A stretch of 64,000 bases of DNA from contig NZ_CBVJ010000075.1 of NCBI RefSeq assembly GCF_000513275.1, forward strand, positions 57,158 through 121,157, in the 5' to 3' direction. A model generated the notes under the pieces. It did no database searches and was not told where the DNA came from. It saw nothing but the letters and a program-made list of their open reading frames with translations. This stretch comes from Paenibacillus gorillae (lineage in GTDB: Bacteria > Bacillota > Bacilli > Paenibacillales > Paenibacillaceae). The stretch's first letter is position 1. The number at the start of each line of letters is the position of its first letter. The translations under genes and the position numbers were made by a program. Positions 36,901 to 45,618 of this stretch are shown here, one piece after another.

Positions 36901-37047
36901 ATGCTGGACAGCAGCTTCAAAATCGCCGAACTAGGCGACCGGGCGGATGCGCTTGAAGCGATTCGCAAGCTGGAGCAGAAGTTAACCGAGCAGTTTGGTT
37001 CCCCGATCTCTTTAATTGCGTACGAATCGGAGACCGATGAGCCTTAA
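36901..37047 (+). CDS. 48-residue hypothetical protein
   Basis: ATG at 36901 with AAGGAGG nine bases upstream, stop TAA at 37045-37047, directly followed by a strong terminator. The protein (begins MLDSSFKIAELGDRADALEA, ends ESETDEP) is acidic, mostly helical in look, and has no membrane segment. The good ribosome site and terminator make it a credible gene. It follows the DUF4157 gene by 85 bases; an immunity or chaperone role is possible but unsupported. Confidence 0.65.
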   Translation: MLDSSFKIAELGDRADALEAIRKLEQKLTEQFGSPISLIAYESETDEP

Positions 37048-37049
37048 CG

Positions 37050-37097
37050 AAAACAGCCTTCAAATCCGCAGCACGTTGCGAATTTGAAGGCTGTTTT
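37050..37097. terminator. Bidirectional terminator
   Basis: A long stem (37050-37070 with 37077-37097) with A-run before and T-run after, serving the small plus-strand gene and the convergent pxpA, whose stop codon overlaps its end. Confidence 0.85.
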
Positions 37098-37875
37098 ATT
37101 TGGAGTGATCCAGTACTTCTATTCGAATGCCCGCCTTAATCAAAGCTTTGCGAATCCGTGAGGCAAATTGTACAGCATGGGGACCGTCGCCGTGCAGGCA
37201 TATCGTATCTGCCTGAACCGGGGCCCTTTCTCCATCAACGGTTATGGCGTAACCGTTCTTCACCATGGCAACCGCATGGGCAGCGGCCTGCTCCTCATCC
37301 GCTATGAGCGCACCGGGTTTGTTCCGGGCCATCAGGCTGCCGTCCCGTTCATAAGCGCGATCCGCGAACACCTCCGAAGCGACAGCCAGTCCTTCCCGCC
37401 GCGCTGCTTCCAGCAGCAGACTGCCTGACTGTCCATATACCGTAAGCGCATCCCCTGTCGCCGCAGCTGCCCTGACAATCGCCTCGGCAATGGCAGAATT
37501 GCTGTTCGCCATATGGTACAACGCGCCATGCGGCTTGACATGCTGCAGCCTTCCTCCTGCTGCACGCACAAAGGCAGAGAGAGCACCGATCTGATAAACA
37601 GTAAAATCATAGGCTTCCTCTGGCGTTATCGCCATTTCCCTTCTTCCGAAGCCAAGGCGGTCAGGCAATCCGGGATGGGCGCCAATTGCTGCTCCGGCTG
37701 CAAGCGACTGCTCAACTGCCCGGCGCATCGTATGCGGATCGCCTGCATGGAAGCCGCAAGCAATGTTCACGCTGGTAACGTATTGCAGTAATTCGGCATC
37801 CTGGCCGAAAGTATACGCTCCGTACCCTTCACCAAAATCACAATTCAAATCGACGGTCTTTCCGCTCTCTTTCAT
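37096..37875 (-). CDS. pxpA: 5-oxoprolinase subunit A (LamB/YcsF family)
   Basis: 259 residues. Family landmarks are VDLNCDFGEGYGAYTFGQDA, SVNIACGFHAGDPHTMRRAV, GAHPGLPDRLGFGRREM and VKPHGALYHMANS, which hold the conserved Asp, His and Glu residues. With PxpB and PxpC it forms the ATP-dependent prokaryotic 5-oxoprolinase that opens pyroglutamate to glutamate. The gene lies 22 bases after the fused pxpBC gene in the same direction. Full length. Confidence 0.95.
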   Translation of the reverse strand: MKESGKTVDLNCDFGEGYGAYTFGQDAELLQYVTSVNIACGFHAGDPHTMRRAVEQSLAAGAAIGAHPGLPDRLGFGRREMAITPEEAYDFTVYQIGALSAFVRAAGGRLQHVKPHGALYHMANSNSAIAEAIVRAAAATGDALTVYGQSGSLLLEAARREGLAVASEVFADRAYERDGSLMARNKPGALIADEEQAAAHAVAMVKNGYAITVDGERAPVQADTICLHGDGPHAVQFASRIRKALIKAGIRIEVLDHSK

Positions 37876-37897
37876 TACCGTTTCCCTCCTTCTCTAC

Positions 37898-39658
37898 TCA
37901 GTTGCGGGGCAGCCGGCTGCGAATGCTAGCCGTAAGCAGCTTCAGCTCCCGCTCGACCTCCAGGTCCAGCAGTTGCGCTTCTTCAAGCGTAATGCGCTTG
38001 AAGGTCAGCCAATCGCCGGGGCGTGCTTGCGCCAACAGCGGCATGTCAGCAGTAGCGACATGCGCGATTTTCGGATAGCCGCCGGTCGTCTGGCAGTCGG
38101 CAGCCAGTACGATCGGCGCACCTCCCTGCGGCACCTGAACGGTGCCGGGCGTTACCCCGTGCGACAGCAGCTCCGCACGGACTGTTCTCTCCAGCGGGGT
38201 GCCCTCCAGTCGGCACCCCATCCGGTTCGATGCGGGAGCGACGCGATACCGCTCCCGGAAGAACAGCTCTCGGGCAGCTTCGCTAAACTGCCCGTATTCA
38301 CTGCCCGGCATCGCGCGCAGCACGATGCCGTCTTCACTTGCTCCGCCGCCGTATACACTCGGCTGCGCAAACCAGGAGGCAGCCGCCCAATTCCGGCTGC
38401 CTGCCTTCTCCGCCAGTGCCGCTGCCCAAGCCGCGGCCCAGCGTGAAAGCTCCGCGCCGCCTTGCATCGGCACGCGATCGCCTGCGGCAAGGCGGCGGCC
38501 AATACTCGCCCGCCTTGCTTCCAAGCCCCCGGCCGCCGCTACATATGCGCGGCAGCCGCTGCTTGCATGACCGAAGCGGAGCACTGCCCCGCTCCGCACC
38601 CATAGCGGCCGCCACATCGGCAGCTCCTCGCCATCTATCGTTGGCGACATTGGCGCTCCGCAGATGGCGATTAGTTGATCAGCGCCAAATACAAGCTCCG
38701 GCCCGGCTAATGTCAGCTCCAAGCCCGCTGCAGAAGGCTCATTGCCTGCCAGCAGATTGGCCACTCGCAGCGCATACCGGTCCATCGCGCCTCCCGCTGG
38801 AATTCCGTAAGCACGAAGACCCGCTTCTCCCGTATGCTGTATAGCCGTCCACATGCCTGGGCGCTTTATCGACACAAAAGGCGCTTGTATGCCTCCATCG
38901 GGTCCGAGTTGCTTCTCGGCGATCAAACTACCGGCAGCAGCCGCCTCATCTTCCTCTTCCAGCCGGTCTACCGGCACAAAATGAACATGGTCACCGGCCT
39001 TCAGTAAGACCGGAGGCTCCCGGTCGATATCGTACAGCTTGACCGATGTGCGTCCGATTAACTGCCATCCGCCAGGCGTTGATTGCGGATAAATGCCCGT
39101 CTGCCCGCCGGCAATGCCTACAGAACCGGCAGGGACAGCTGCCCTCGGCACTGCTTTTCTTGGCTGTGTCAGCTCCTCCGGCAGTCCGCTCAAATAAGGA
39201 AAACCCGGCATAAAACCGATCATCGCCACTGTATATGGGGCTGCTGCATGGTGTTCAATAAATTGTCGCGCCGACAAACCCGATCTTTCCGCTGCTTCTT
39301 CCAAATCCGGCCCATACTCGCCACCATAGCATACCGGGATTTGAATTGCTTGCAACGGCTGCTCACGATCCCAATCATCCTTGCCTGTCCGGCTGCCAAT
39401 AAGTTCACTCAGCAGCCGCTCAGCCATTTGATAAGCTGATTCCTCATCAAGCTGGTTTGCCATTGCCAGAAGCCTTAATGGATCATAAATGACCGTTAAC
39501 GTGTCATAAGCCGGAACGGCATCGACGATCCACGAAGACGCTTCTCGCTCCACTATCGCGGCAGCAGCAGCCATTGCGCGCCATCCCTCCGTGCCTTTAT
39601 TTTGCGCCAATCGCAGTACGATCGCACGGTCGCCTAACGGCAACAATTCAAACTGCAT
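37898..39658 (-). CDS. pxpBC: Fused 5-oxoprolinase subunits B and C
   Basis: 586 residues. Residues 1 to about 235 are PxpB (KipI-like): LLPLGDRAIVLRLAQNKGTE, then MIGFMPGFPYLSGLPEELTQ and GGQTGIYPQSTPGGWQLIGR. About 265-586 is PxpC (KipA-like): GLRAYGIPAGGAMDRYALRV, ANLLAGNEPSAAGLELTLAG, then GCRLEGTPLERTVRAELLSH and VQVPQGGAPIVLAADCQTTG. A linker rich in Glu and Ala joins them. In Bacillus the two are separate genes; fusion fixes the 1:1 ratio. Upstream of pxpA in one operon. Confidence 0.95.
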   Translation of the reverse strand: MQFELLPLGDRAIVLRLAQNKGTEGWRAMAAAAAIVEREASSWIVDAVPAYDTLTVIYDPLRLLAMANQLDEESAYQMAERLLSELIGSRTGKDDWDREQPLQAIQIPVCYGGEYGPDLEEAAERSGLSARQFIEHHAAAPYTVAMIGFMPGFPYLSGLPEELTQPRKAVPRAAVPAGSVGIAGGQTGIYPQSTPGGWQLIGRTSVKLYDIDREPPVLLKAGDHVHFVPVDRLEEEDEAAAAGSLIAEKQLGPDGGIQAPFVSIKRPGMWTAIQHTGEAGLRAYGIPAGGAMDRYALRVANLLAGNEPSAAGLELTLAGPELVFGADQLIAICGAPMSPTIDGEELPMWRPLWVRSGAVLRFGHASSGCRAYVAAAGGLEARRASIGRRLAAGDRVPMQGGAELSRWAAAWAAALAEKAGSRNWAAASWFAQPSVYGGGASEDGIVLRAMPGSEYGQFSEAARELFFRERYRVAPASNRMGCRLEGTPLERTVRAELLSHGVTPGTVQVPQGGAPIVLAADCQTTGGYPKIAHVATADMPLLAQARPGDWLTFKRITLEEAQLLDLEVERELKLLTASIRSRLPRN

Positions 39659-39804
39659 GGCTCACACCTCCGCTGCTTCATATCTATTATCATTCTAAAA
39701 GAAACGAGCGGCCGCCGCTACTGCTTCCCGAACAACAAAAAAAGCGATAACGGCGTTATCGCTCCAGCACTCCAATAGGCTCTCTTCCTATGTTAAACGT
39801 GAAA

Positions 39805-39993
39805 CAAAATGCAAAAGTGCATGCTGATTGGTGTCAAAAGCTCCATATGAGCGTTCAAAATGTAAAAGTACATTTGAAATCGCCTCATTTTACTCCATAG
39901 AGCCTATTTGGGCTAATCAAACTGCATATTTGCATTTTGACACGATAAACCACCGAAAATCCGGCTTACAAACTGCAGATTTACATTTTGATT
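39805..39993. repeat. 189-bp inverted-repeat element, copy B
   Basis: Begins CAAAATGCAAAAGTGCATGC and ends TTTACATTTTGATT. It shares long stretches with copy C (63589), including GCGTTCAAAATGTAAAAGT and the following CATTTGAAATCGC, and the same two-forward, two-inverted layout of the AAAATGTAAAAGTRCAT motif. It lies between pxpBC and the VWA lipoprotein gene. The rest of the 39659-40264 gap holds only the 29-bp array. Confidence 0.88.
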
Positions 39994-40014
39994 CGTTTTT
40001 GGCATAGAGTTGCG

Positions 40015-40197
40015 TTTGGTTCATTCTCGATACAATCTTGCTGTTTAGTTCATTCTCCTTACAGTCTTGCCATTTGGCTCGTTTTACGTACAGTCTTTCC
40101 GAATTGTTTCGTTCTCGGTAAATTTTGCCGATTGGTTTGTTCTCGATAAAGTTTAACCGATTTTGCCGTTTGGTTCGTCCTTGATACAGTCTTGCTA
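40015..40197. repeat. Degenerate tandem repeat of about 29 bp, six copies
   Basis: Units like TTTGGTTCGTTCTCGATACA followed by GTCTTGCCG begin at about 40015, 40044, 40073, 40103, 40131 and 40169 (the last after a 9-base insertion). No gene is supported in either strand. The array directly abuts inverted-repeat copy B. Confidence 0.7.
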
Positions 40198-40264
40198 AGA
40201 TTTTGTCTACAGTTTGGCGACAACGCCTCACAGAGGCGTTAATCCTCCCCCTGAACTCACCTCA

Positions 40265-41644
40265 TTACTGTACATAACGATTAATCGTCTCCACCAGCAA
40301 ATCATTCAGCAGCTTCACTTCGTATTCGCCCGCAGCCGGCTCAAGATGTTCCCCGCCGATGCCGCTGTCATCCGTCAAAAACAAATAAGTGCCGCCTGTA
40401 GATACCGCCATAAACCGCATCAAATACTCCGTCTGCACATCTGTGCCGCTCGACACGACCGGTATGATTCGGATGCCTTGCAAAGCCGCTTCGCCAATAA
40501 GCTCATGCAGCTCATCCATAATTTGCTGTTCATGATGCGGAGGGGCGTCCAATACGAGGAACATTAAACGTGCTCTAGCCTCGTCTCTCCAGTCATGCTC
40601 GCGCACCGCGTCACGCAGCGCTTGTTCCACTGCCTCTGGATAATCGCCGCCGCCCTTCGCTTTTTGCGAAGCAATTTGCCCGATCGCCTTGTCGATATTG
40701 TTCGTGAACGGGTATGGCTTTACAACGTAATCGTCATGAATGTCACGGTAAAAGTTGGTGCTAATGCGAATCGCCAGCTGATTGGCATGCTCCTGTCCTA
40801 CCCGGCCAACCACATCCTTCAGCTCGGCCGCCAAATAATCAAGCTCATCCTGCATCGAGCCAGTCGAATCGATTACGAACATAATGTCCAAGTTATTGGA
40901 CTTTTCCGGCTCCCCGTCCAGACTAACCTTCAGCGAGCCCTGCTCGGACAATCGGATATTTTTCATTTTTTTGCTTAAGTTGCCATGGCTGACCTCAACC
41001 TCATATAGACCGTCGTTATTGGCGTAGCTGTCGACAGCCCTGTTGTTACCGGCAGCTTTTTTGTCCTCCATGCGTTTGCGGCTTTCACTTCGTCCGCCAT
41101 CGAATAGACCGGCAAACACATAGGCTTTGCCTGCCGCATTCGTTTTGGCCGTCCATTCTGTACGCTGTTGTCCCTTCAAACGAACGGTCGCATCAGCTAC
41201 CGCCCGGCCGCTCGCGGTCACTTCGACTTCAAGGCGGTCGAACGCACGGAAACGCCAATAGTTCCGGTTCTCATCGCCTTCTCGGCTGTTCAACAAATTA
41301 CCGAACGGCCCCCATGCGGCAAGATCATCCCATTCCCCCGCCGTAAGCTGGCCCGCCTGCACCTGCACGTCATTCGGATTCGATCCGCGGCGTCTCTCTT
41401 CACTACGGTCCCTTTCCGGCTTGGGCTCGGAAGCCGCCGCATCGTCAAAAGCCTCCTTGCGCGTGGAAGATGATTCCTCGCCCTTATATGCCGTCGGCGA
41501 ATCCGCTCCTTTATTGCGCCCAGCGGAATCTGAGGCATTATTATCGCTGGAGCAGGCCGACATGAGAATAAGCATCGCAGCAAGCAGCGCAAAGCTGATG
41601 GCCTTTCGATGCCTCCAAACGGTATAGACAGCAGAAATGAACAT
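40265..41644 (-). CDS. VWA-domain lipoprotein
   Basis: 459 residues. A signal peptide with lipobox LILMSAC is at about 18-31, followed by a low-complexity acidic/Ser stretch to about 110. About 120-240 is a beta-rich region (VEVTASGRAVADATVRLKGQ) resembling a surface carbohydrate- or peptide-binding fold. About 245-440 is a von Willebrand A domain with the MIDAS motif MFVIDSTGSMQDEL and later VLDAPPHHEQQIMDELHEL. Probably membrane-anchored and extracellular, binding a ligand through a metal ion. It stands alone between repeats and a divergent small gene. Confidence 0.85.
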   Translation of the reverse strand: MFISAVYTVWRHRKAISFALLAAMLILMSACSSDNNASDSAGRNKGADSPTAYKGEESSSTRKEAFDDAAASEPKPERDRSEERRRGSNPNDVQVQAGQLTAGEWDDLAAWGPFGNLLNSREGDENRNYWRFRAFDRLEVEVTASGRAVADATVRLKGQQRTEWTAKTNAAGKAYVFAGLFDGGRSESRKRMEDKKAAGNNRAVDSYANNDGLYEVEVSHGNLSKKMKNIRLSEQGSLKVSLDGEPEKSNNLDIMFVIDSTGSMQDELDYLAAELKDVVGRVGQEHANQLAIRISTNFYRDIHDDYVVKPYPFTNNIDKAIGQIASQKAKGGGDYPEAVEQALRDAVREHDWRDEARARLMFLVLDAPPHHEQQIMDELHELIGEAALQGIRIIPVVSSGTDVQTEYLMRFMAVSTGGTYLFLTDDSGIGGEHLEPAAGEYEVKLLNDLLVETINRYVQ

Positions 41645-41754
41645 TTTTTTCTACCCCCTCTATCTTTTCCCATATTAACGAAGAAGGGCTGTCAATTGTT
41701 GCATTAAACAATCCCTCGCATTAAAATCGAATCAGGCATTGGAGGTTAGCGAAG

Positions 41755-42057
41755 ATGGAGACTATTGATTTAGCAGCAGTTACGATTGAATTTGAACAGC
41801 GTACGGAAGAACTTTCTTTTACAAGCGCTGAACTCGTAATCGTATCCGATTACGGATCCCGGCTCTGGTATGCGAATGTAGACGGAATTACTGACAGTGA
41901 GCTGCTCGGCTGGTTTGGCCAAAGCGAAAATATTCAAGTTTATTTACGGGCAACAGCCCGGGACGGACGAAGCTTTGAGGGCATCGCCTATTTGCATCCG
42001 AATGAGCAGCATCACGCTGCTGCGATACGCGGAGACGGCTTGCTGCAGGAAGGATAA
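41755..42057 (+). CDS. 100-residue hypothetical protein
   Basis: ATG 41755 follows GGAGGTTAGCGAAG. The protein looks like a small beta-barrel or ferredoxin-like fold (AVTIEFEQRTEELSFTSAEL, RLWYANVDGITDSELLGWF) with a C-terminal FEGIAYLHPNEQHHAAAIR. No signal peptide or known motif. It is 37 bases upstream of the acetyltransferase gene and may share its transcript. Confidence 0.7.
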   Translation: METIDLAAVTIEFEQRTEELSFTSAELVIVSDYGSRLWYANVDGITDSELLGWFGQSENIQVYLRATARDGRSFEGIAYLHPNEQHHAAAIRGDGLLQEG

Positions 42058-42094
42058 CGTCATGAAATAGTACAACTAATAACCTGAAAGAAGG

Positions 42095-42547
42095 ATGATG
42101 AGCTGCATGGCAATTACAGCAAGAATGATTAGTAACGACGAGGACCGGTCTGCCGCGTTTCAAATCCGGAAGCAGGTTTTTGTTGATGAGCAAGGTGTAG
42201 ATGCGGACAAAGAATACGATGAATTTGATGAAATCGGCTCGGCGGCCCATCATGTATTAGTGCTCCTTGATGGACAACCTGCTGCTACAGGCCGGGTAAG
42301 ACCCGTAAATGGAGTCGCCAAACTCGAGCGGATCTGCGTACTTGCCTCCTCTAGGGGACATGGCCTTGGCAAATCCATTACTGAGGCATTGGAAGCGGAA
42401 GCAAAGGAAATGGGGCTGACACAAGCGAAGCTGAATGGCCAGACGCATGCGGAAGCCTTCTATGCCAGACTGGGATATGAGACCGTCTCGGATATTTTCA
42501 TGGAAGAAGGCATTCCCCACGTTACGATGATCAAATCGTTGATCTAA
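42095..42547 (+). CDS. GNAT-family acetyltransferase (YjcF/ElaA-like)
   Basis: 150 residues from ATG 42095; the fourth in-frame ATG at 42107 (MAITARM) is an alternative. Motifs are FQIRKQVFVDEQGVDADKEY at the N-terminus, ERICVLASSRGHGLGKSITE (motif A, R-x-x-G-L-G) and QTHAEAFYARLGYETVSDIF. The N-terminal R-x-x-V-F-x-x-E-Q-x-V pattern is typical of the YjcF group. Substrate unknown. A strong terminator follows. Confidence 0.88.
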   Translation: MMSCMAITARMISNDEDRSAAFQIRKQVFVDEQGVDADKEYDEFDEIGSAAHHVLVLLDGQPAATGRVRPVNGVAKLERICVLASSRGHGLGKSITEALEAEAKEMGLTQAKLNGQTHAEAFYARLGYETVSDIFMEEGIPHVTMIKSLI

Positions 42548-42551
42548 CAGC

Positions 42552-42600
42552 AAAAAGCTCCTCCGCCTCTTGCAGCAGCAAGCGGGCGGGGGAGCTTTTT
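42552..42600. terminator. Bidirectional terminator
   Basis: GC-rich stem (42552-42567 with 42585-42600) flanked by an A5 and a T5 run, between the GNAT gene (plus) and the aldolase gene (minus). Confidence 0.85.
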
Positions 42601-42630
42601 CATATTCGTCTATTTCACTTTATACGGCAA

Positions 42631-43593
42631 TTACTTGCTATGCGCAATTTCCGGCGTCGTCAGACGATCGTAGAACTCTACGAATTTGTCTTTGTCTTCG
42701 GAATCACGCAGCGCCATAGCGGAACGCGGGTGCTCGTCCAAAATGCCCGTAATCATGTACGGAATGATGTAGCCCCACTCTTCTTTCTCACGAAGCGGAA
42801 TCATGTATTTCTCGATCATGTCGAGAACAGGACGCACATTGTATTTCGGGTTTTTCAGATCAGCAACAAGCAGCTCCGTGTTGCAGTTGCCTGCAGCGCG
42901 GCCCATGCCGTATACGGAAGCGTCAAGCAGCTCAACGCCATTCTCCGCAGCGATCAGCGTGTTGGCAAAAGCAAGCTGCATGTTGTTGTGCGTATGAACG
43001 CCAAGGCGTTTGTTCGGCAGATGCGTGCGGAACTTGTCCACCAGGTAGCTGAAATCATTAGGCTTCAGGCTGCCGTAGGAGTCTACGATGTAGACAACGT
43101 CAACGACGCTTGCTGCAATCAGCTCGAAAGCTTCAAGCAGTTGATTGTCCATTACGTTGGAAAGCGCCATAATGTTAAGCGTCGTTTCATAACCTCTGTC
43201 ATGGAACACTTTAACCAATTCGAGCGCCTTGTCTACATCTTGAATGTAGCAAGCAACGCGAATAAGGTCCAGCAGGCTTTCGCTGCGCGGCAGGATGTCA
43301 TTCTCGTCAACGCGGCCGATATCAACCAGTGCGGACAGCTTCGTGTTGCCTTTGTTCGGAATAACTTCCTTCAGGAAGTTGTCATCCAGAAAACGCCAAG
43401 GGCCTGCCGATTCGGCACCCTTCAGCAGCTTAGGCGAGTTTTTGTAGCCGATTTCCATATAATCGACGCCTGCTTCATTCAACGAAGCGTACAAATGTTG
43501 AACGAACTCAACGCTGAAATCCCAATTGTTAACAAGTCCGCCGTCGCGAACCGTGCAATCTACAATCTTACAATGGCTAGTTTTCGAATTCAT
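42631..43593 (-). CDS. HMGL-like (DRE-TIM) aldolase
   Basis: 320 residues from ATG 43593, which follows GAAGGAG. Metal and substrate motifs of DRE-TIM metallolyases are present: KIVDCTVRDGGLVNNWDFSV (the D and R of the DRE motif), DYMEIGYKNSPKLLKGAE, and RLGVHTHNNMQLAFANTLIA (the HxH). Then come DASVYGMGRAAGNCNTELLV. Most like 4-hydroxy-2-oxovalerate-aldolase-type proteins, but no dehydrogenase partner is adjacent, so the substrate is open. Single gene. Confidence 0.85.
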   Translation of the reverse strand: MNSKTSHCKIVDCTVRDGGLVNNWDFSVEFVQHLYASLNEAGVDYMEIGYKNSPKLLKGAESAGPWRFLDDNFLKEVIPNKGNTKLSALVDIGRVDENDILPRSESLLDLIRVACYIQDVDKALELVKVFHDRGYETTLNIMALSNVMDNQLLEAFELIAASVVDVVYIVDSYGSLKPNDFSYLVDKFRTHLPNKRLGVHTHNNMQLAFANTLIAAENGVELLDASVYGMGRAAGNCNTELLVADLKNPKYNVRPVLDMIEKYMIPLREKEEWGYIIPYMITGILDEHPRSAMALRDSEDKDKFVEFYDRLTTPEIAHSK

Positions 43594-43702
43594 TCGCTTA
43601 CTCCTTCTCGTCCTGGATCTCAATGGCTTTTAACACCCATCATACTTGAAAAAAACAATAACGCAAAATAATTTTGTCGTATTTTGGTCTCAATCCCGCC
43701 TG

Positions 43703-44710
43703 CTACTTCGATTCCAGCTGGGATCTTGCATCCGCTTGAAAGCGCTCGTGGAACCGCTGTACGGCTGCGATTTTGGTCTGCATGCCTTCCTTATTCTCAT
43801 ACACACGTCCCCCCGTTCCGGCAAGCACCTCAAGAAAACGCTTGACCGTTTCAGCCGTTACCGTATTTGGATGGTCACGCTGCAGCTTCTCATAGCTGGC
43901 TTTGGTTTCCGGCTTCAGTTTGTAGGTTTCGTAATCAAATATAGGCGTATTATTCAGCCCGTAAATATACATTGGCAAATAACTATCCGTATAGAGCTGC
44001 AGCACCTCAGCCCGCTCAGGGGAATCCGGGTAGTCTGAGACGAAGCTTTCCGCCATTACGGCCCGTTCTGCAAGGTCGTCCCATGAAATAACCAATCCGG
44101 CGTCCTTGGCTGCAGGCTTGCTCGATTCCACCGCTTTCAGCGCCACATATTGCTTCAAGGCATCTGATAAAAAAGCACTGAACTTCTGCTGCATGGCATA
44201 ATCGACAATCGGGAAAATCGTTCCTTCCGCCTGCTCCAGCCGATAGCCGCCGGACAGCTTCGTCACGACAAGCTGTCTTACAGCTTTATCTTCAAAGGAA
44301 GCGGCGTTTGCTGCCGTAATCGGCTGTTCGCCCGCAAGTAAAATCTCCTGCACATTCGGCTGGTAAAACTGGTCCTGTGTACGGGTAAGATCTGTCTGAT
44401 AGAACGCATTTAATTCACGGATCATAATATCCGCGTTTGATTGGCCGGCTTTGCCCATATTTTCATTCAAAAAGGAGACGATATCGGCCGCTTCCTTGGC
44501 CTGCTTAACTGTAGCACGAAATTTGTTGAGCAGGTCATCCTGCCCCTCTCCCTCCTTCTTCGAAGCGGCTTCTTTGGTTTCCCCACCCTGCTGGAGTCCG
44601 TTATTCTCCTCTTTCTTTCCGCATGCCGCGGTTAATGCGATGATTACAACTGCTATAGTGATCAAAGCTGCAAGCCGGTAAGTAAATCCGGCGCTTTGTC
44701 GTTTGCCCAT
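43703..44710 (-). CDS. Lipoprotein of unknown function
   Basis: 335 residues with an N-terminal signal (YRLAALITIAVVIIALTAAC) whose lipobox Cys is at residue 30, followed by an acidic/Lys/Gly linker. The rest is mainly helical (ELNAFYQTDLTRTQDQFYQP, DDLAERAVMAESFVSDYPDS). The motif AVMAESFVSDYPDSPERAEV resembles a TPR-like or solute-binding surface. Likely anchored on the outer face of the membrane. No partner gene nearby; function unknown. Confidence 0.8.
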   Translation of the reverse strand: MGKRQSAGFTYRLAALITIAVVIIALTAACGKKEENNGLQQGGETKEAASKKEGEGQDDLLNKFRATVKQAKEAADIVSFLNENMGKAGQSNADIMIRELNAFYQTDLTRTQDQFYQPNVQEILLAGEQPITAANAASFEDKAVRQLVVTKLSGGYRLEQAEGTIFPIVDYAMQQKFSAFLSDALKQYVALKAVESSKPAAKDAGLVISWDDLAERAVMAESFVSDYPDSPERAEVLQLYTDSYLPMYIYGLNNTPIFDYETYKLKPETKASYEKLQRDHPNTVTAETVKRFLEVLAGTGGRVYENKEGMQTKIAAVQRFHERFQADARSQLESK

Positions 44711-44811
44711 CGTCCACCCAACCTTCCGTCTTCCTAGTGTATGCCAAGTTGAACATAACCATTAGACGAATTAGTTGTTAGGAAGTTTCGCTGCCAAATG
44801 GCCGAAACAAC

Positions 44812-44838
44812 AAAAAAACCGGGGAATCCCCGGTTTTT
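44812..44838. terminator. Terminator after ribA
   Basis: AACCGGGGAATCCCCGGTT stem with A and T runs on either side, just after the ribA stop codon on the minus strand. Confidence 0.85.
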
Positions 44839-44840
44839 AC

Positions 44841-45590
44841 TCACTTATTGGCTAAAATTCGCTCGAAATGGCCGGATTTAGCAATTTTTGTGGATAAATA
44901 CTTCTCATTATACACGGTCGCCTCGCCCCACAGCGGCAGACGAGAGCTAATATTCATTCCGGCTTTGCGCATGGCATCCACCTTGCGGGGGTTGTTCGTA
45001 ATAAGAGAAACAGGCGCCTCGCGCAAAAGCTTCAGCACCGCAATCGCCTCATCGTAGTTTCGGGAATCATCCGCGAAACCGAGCGCAACGTTGGCTTCTA
45101 CCGTATCGAGCCCTTCCTCTTGAAGCAAATAAGCCATTGCTTTGCTGAACAGTCCGATGCCCCGGCCCTCATGATTCGCCAGATAGAAGAGCGCTCCAGC
45201 GCCATGCTCGGTAATCATACGCATCGACTGCTTCAACTGAAAGCCGCAATCGCAGCGCTGGCTGCCGAATATATCGCCGGTATGGCAGATGCTATGCATC
45301 CGGATCAGCGCTTCCGAACTATGCTCGAAATCGCCGTATACGAGTACACTGGATTGCTGCAAATCGGCATAATGAAAATCCTTCAAGCTGCCGATAAGCT
45401 CTTCAGCCGTTTCAGTGCTGCCGTTCTCGCGCTTCTCCTTGCGGAGCCAGCTGTACCATTGAAACACTTTAGTCTGACCGTCAAGCTCTACTGGCAGTTG
45501 AATCGGGCCCACTACGTGCAAATCATAAGCCGGGCCTTCGATCGATCGAATTTTATTCTTCAACACTGAAATGATGTCTTGTTTGTTCAT
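44841..45590 (-). CDS. ribA: GTP cyclohydrolase II, stand-alone
   Basis: 249 residues from ATG 45590 (GGTGC upstream). The zinc site is SICHTGDIFGSQRCDCGFQL (three Cys), followed by LANHEGRGIGLFSKAMAYLL and EEGLDTVEANVALGFADDSR, the GTP-binding and catalytic part, and ITNNPRKVDAMRKAGMN. It catalyses the first step of riboflavin or deazaflavin-type synthesis from GTP. Bacilli usually have a fused RibBA; this separate, N-terminally extended enzyme is probably a second copy. Confidence 0.9.
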   Translation of the reverse strand: MNKQDIISVLKNKIRSIEGPAYDLHVVGPIQLPVELDGQTKVFQWYSWLRKEKRENGSTETAEELIGSLKDFHYADLQQSSVLVYGDFEHSSEALIRMHSICHTGDIFGSQRCDCGFQLKQSMRMITEHGAGALFYLANHEGRGIGLFSKAMAYLLQEEGLDTVEANVALGFADDSRNYDEAIAVLKLLREAPVSLITNNPRKVDAMRKAGMNISSRLPLWGEATVYNEKYLSTKIAKSGHFERILANK

Positions 45591-45618
45591 TGATTGCACC
45601 TTCTTAGCCGTATAAAGT

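Noticed and set aside
42640..43671. 343-residue plus-strand frame antisense to the aldolase
   Set aside because: The minus-strand aldolase is a clear family member; this frame has no family features.
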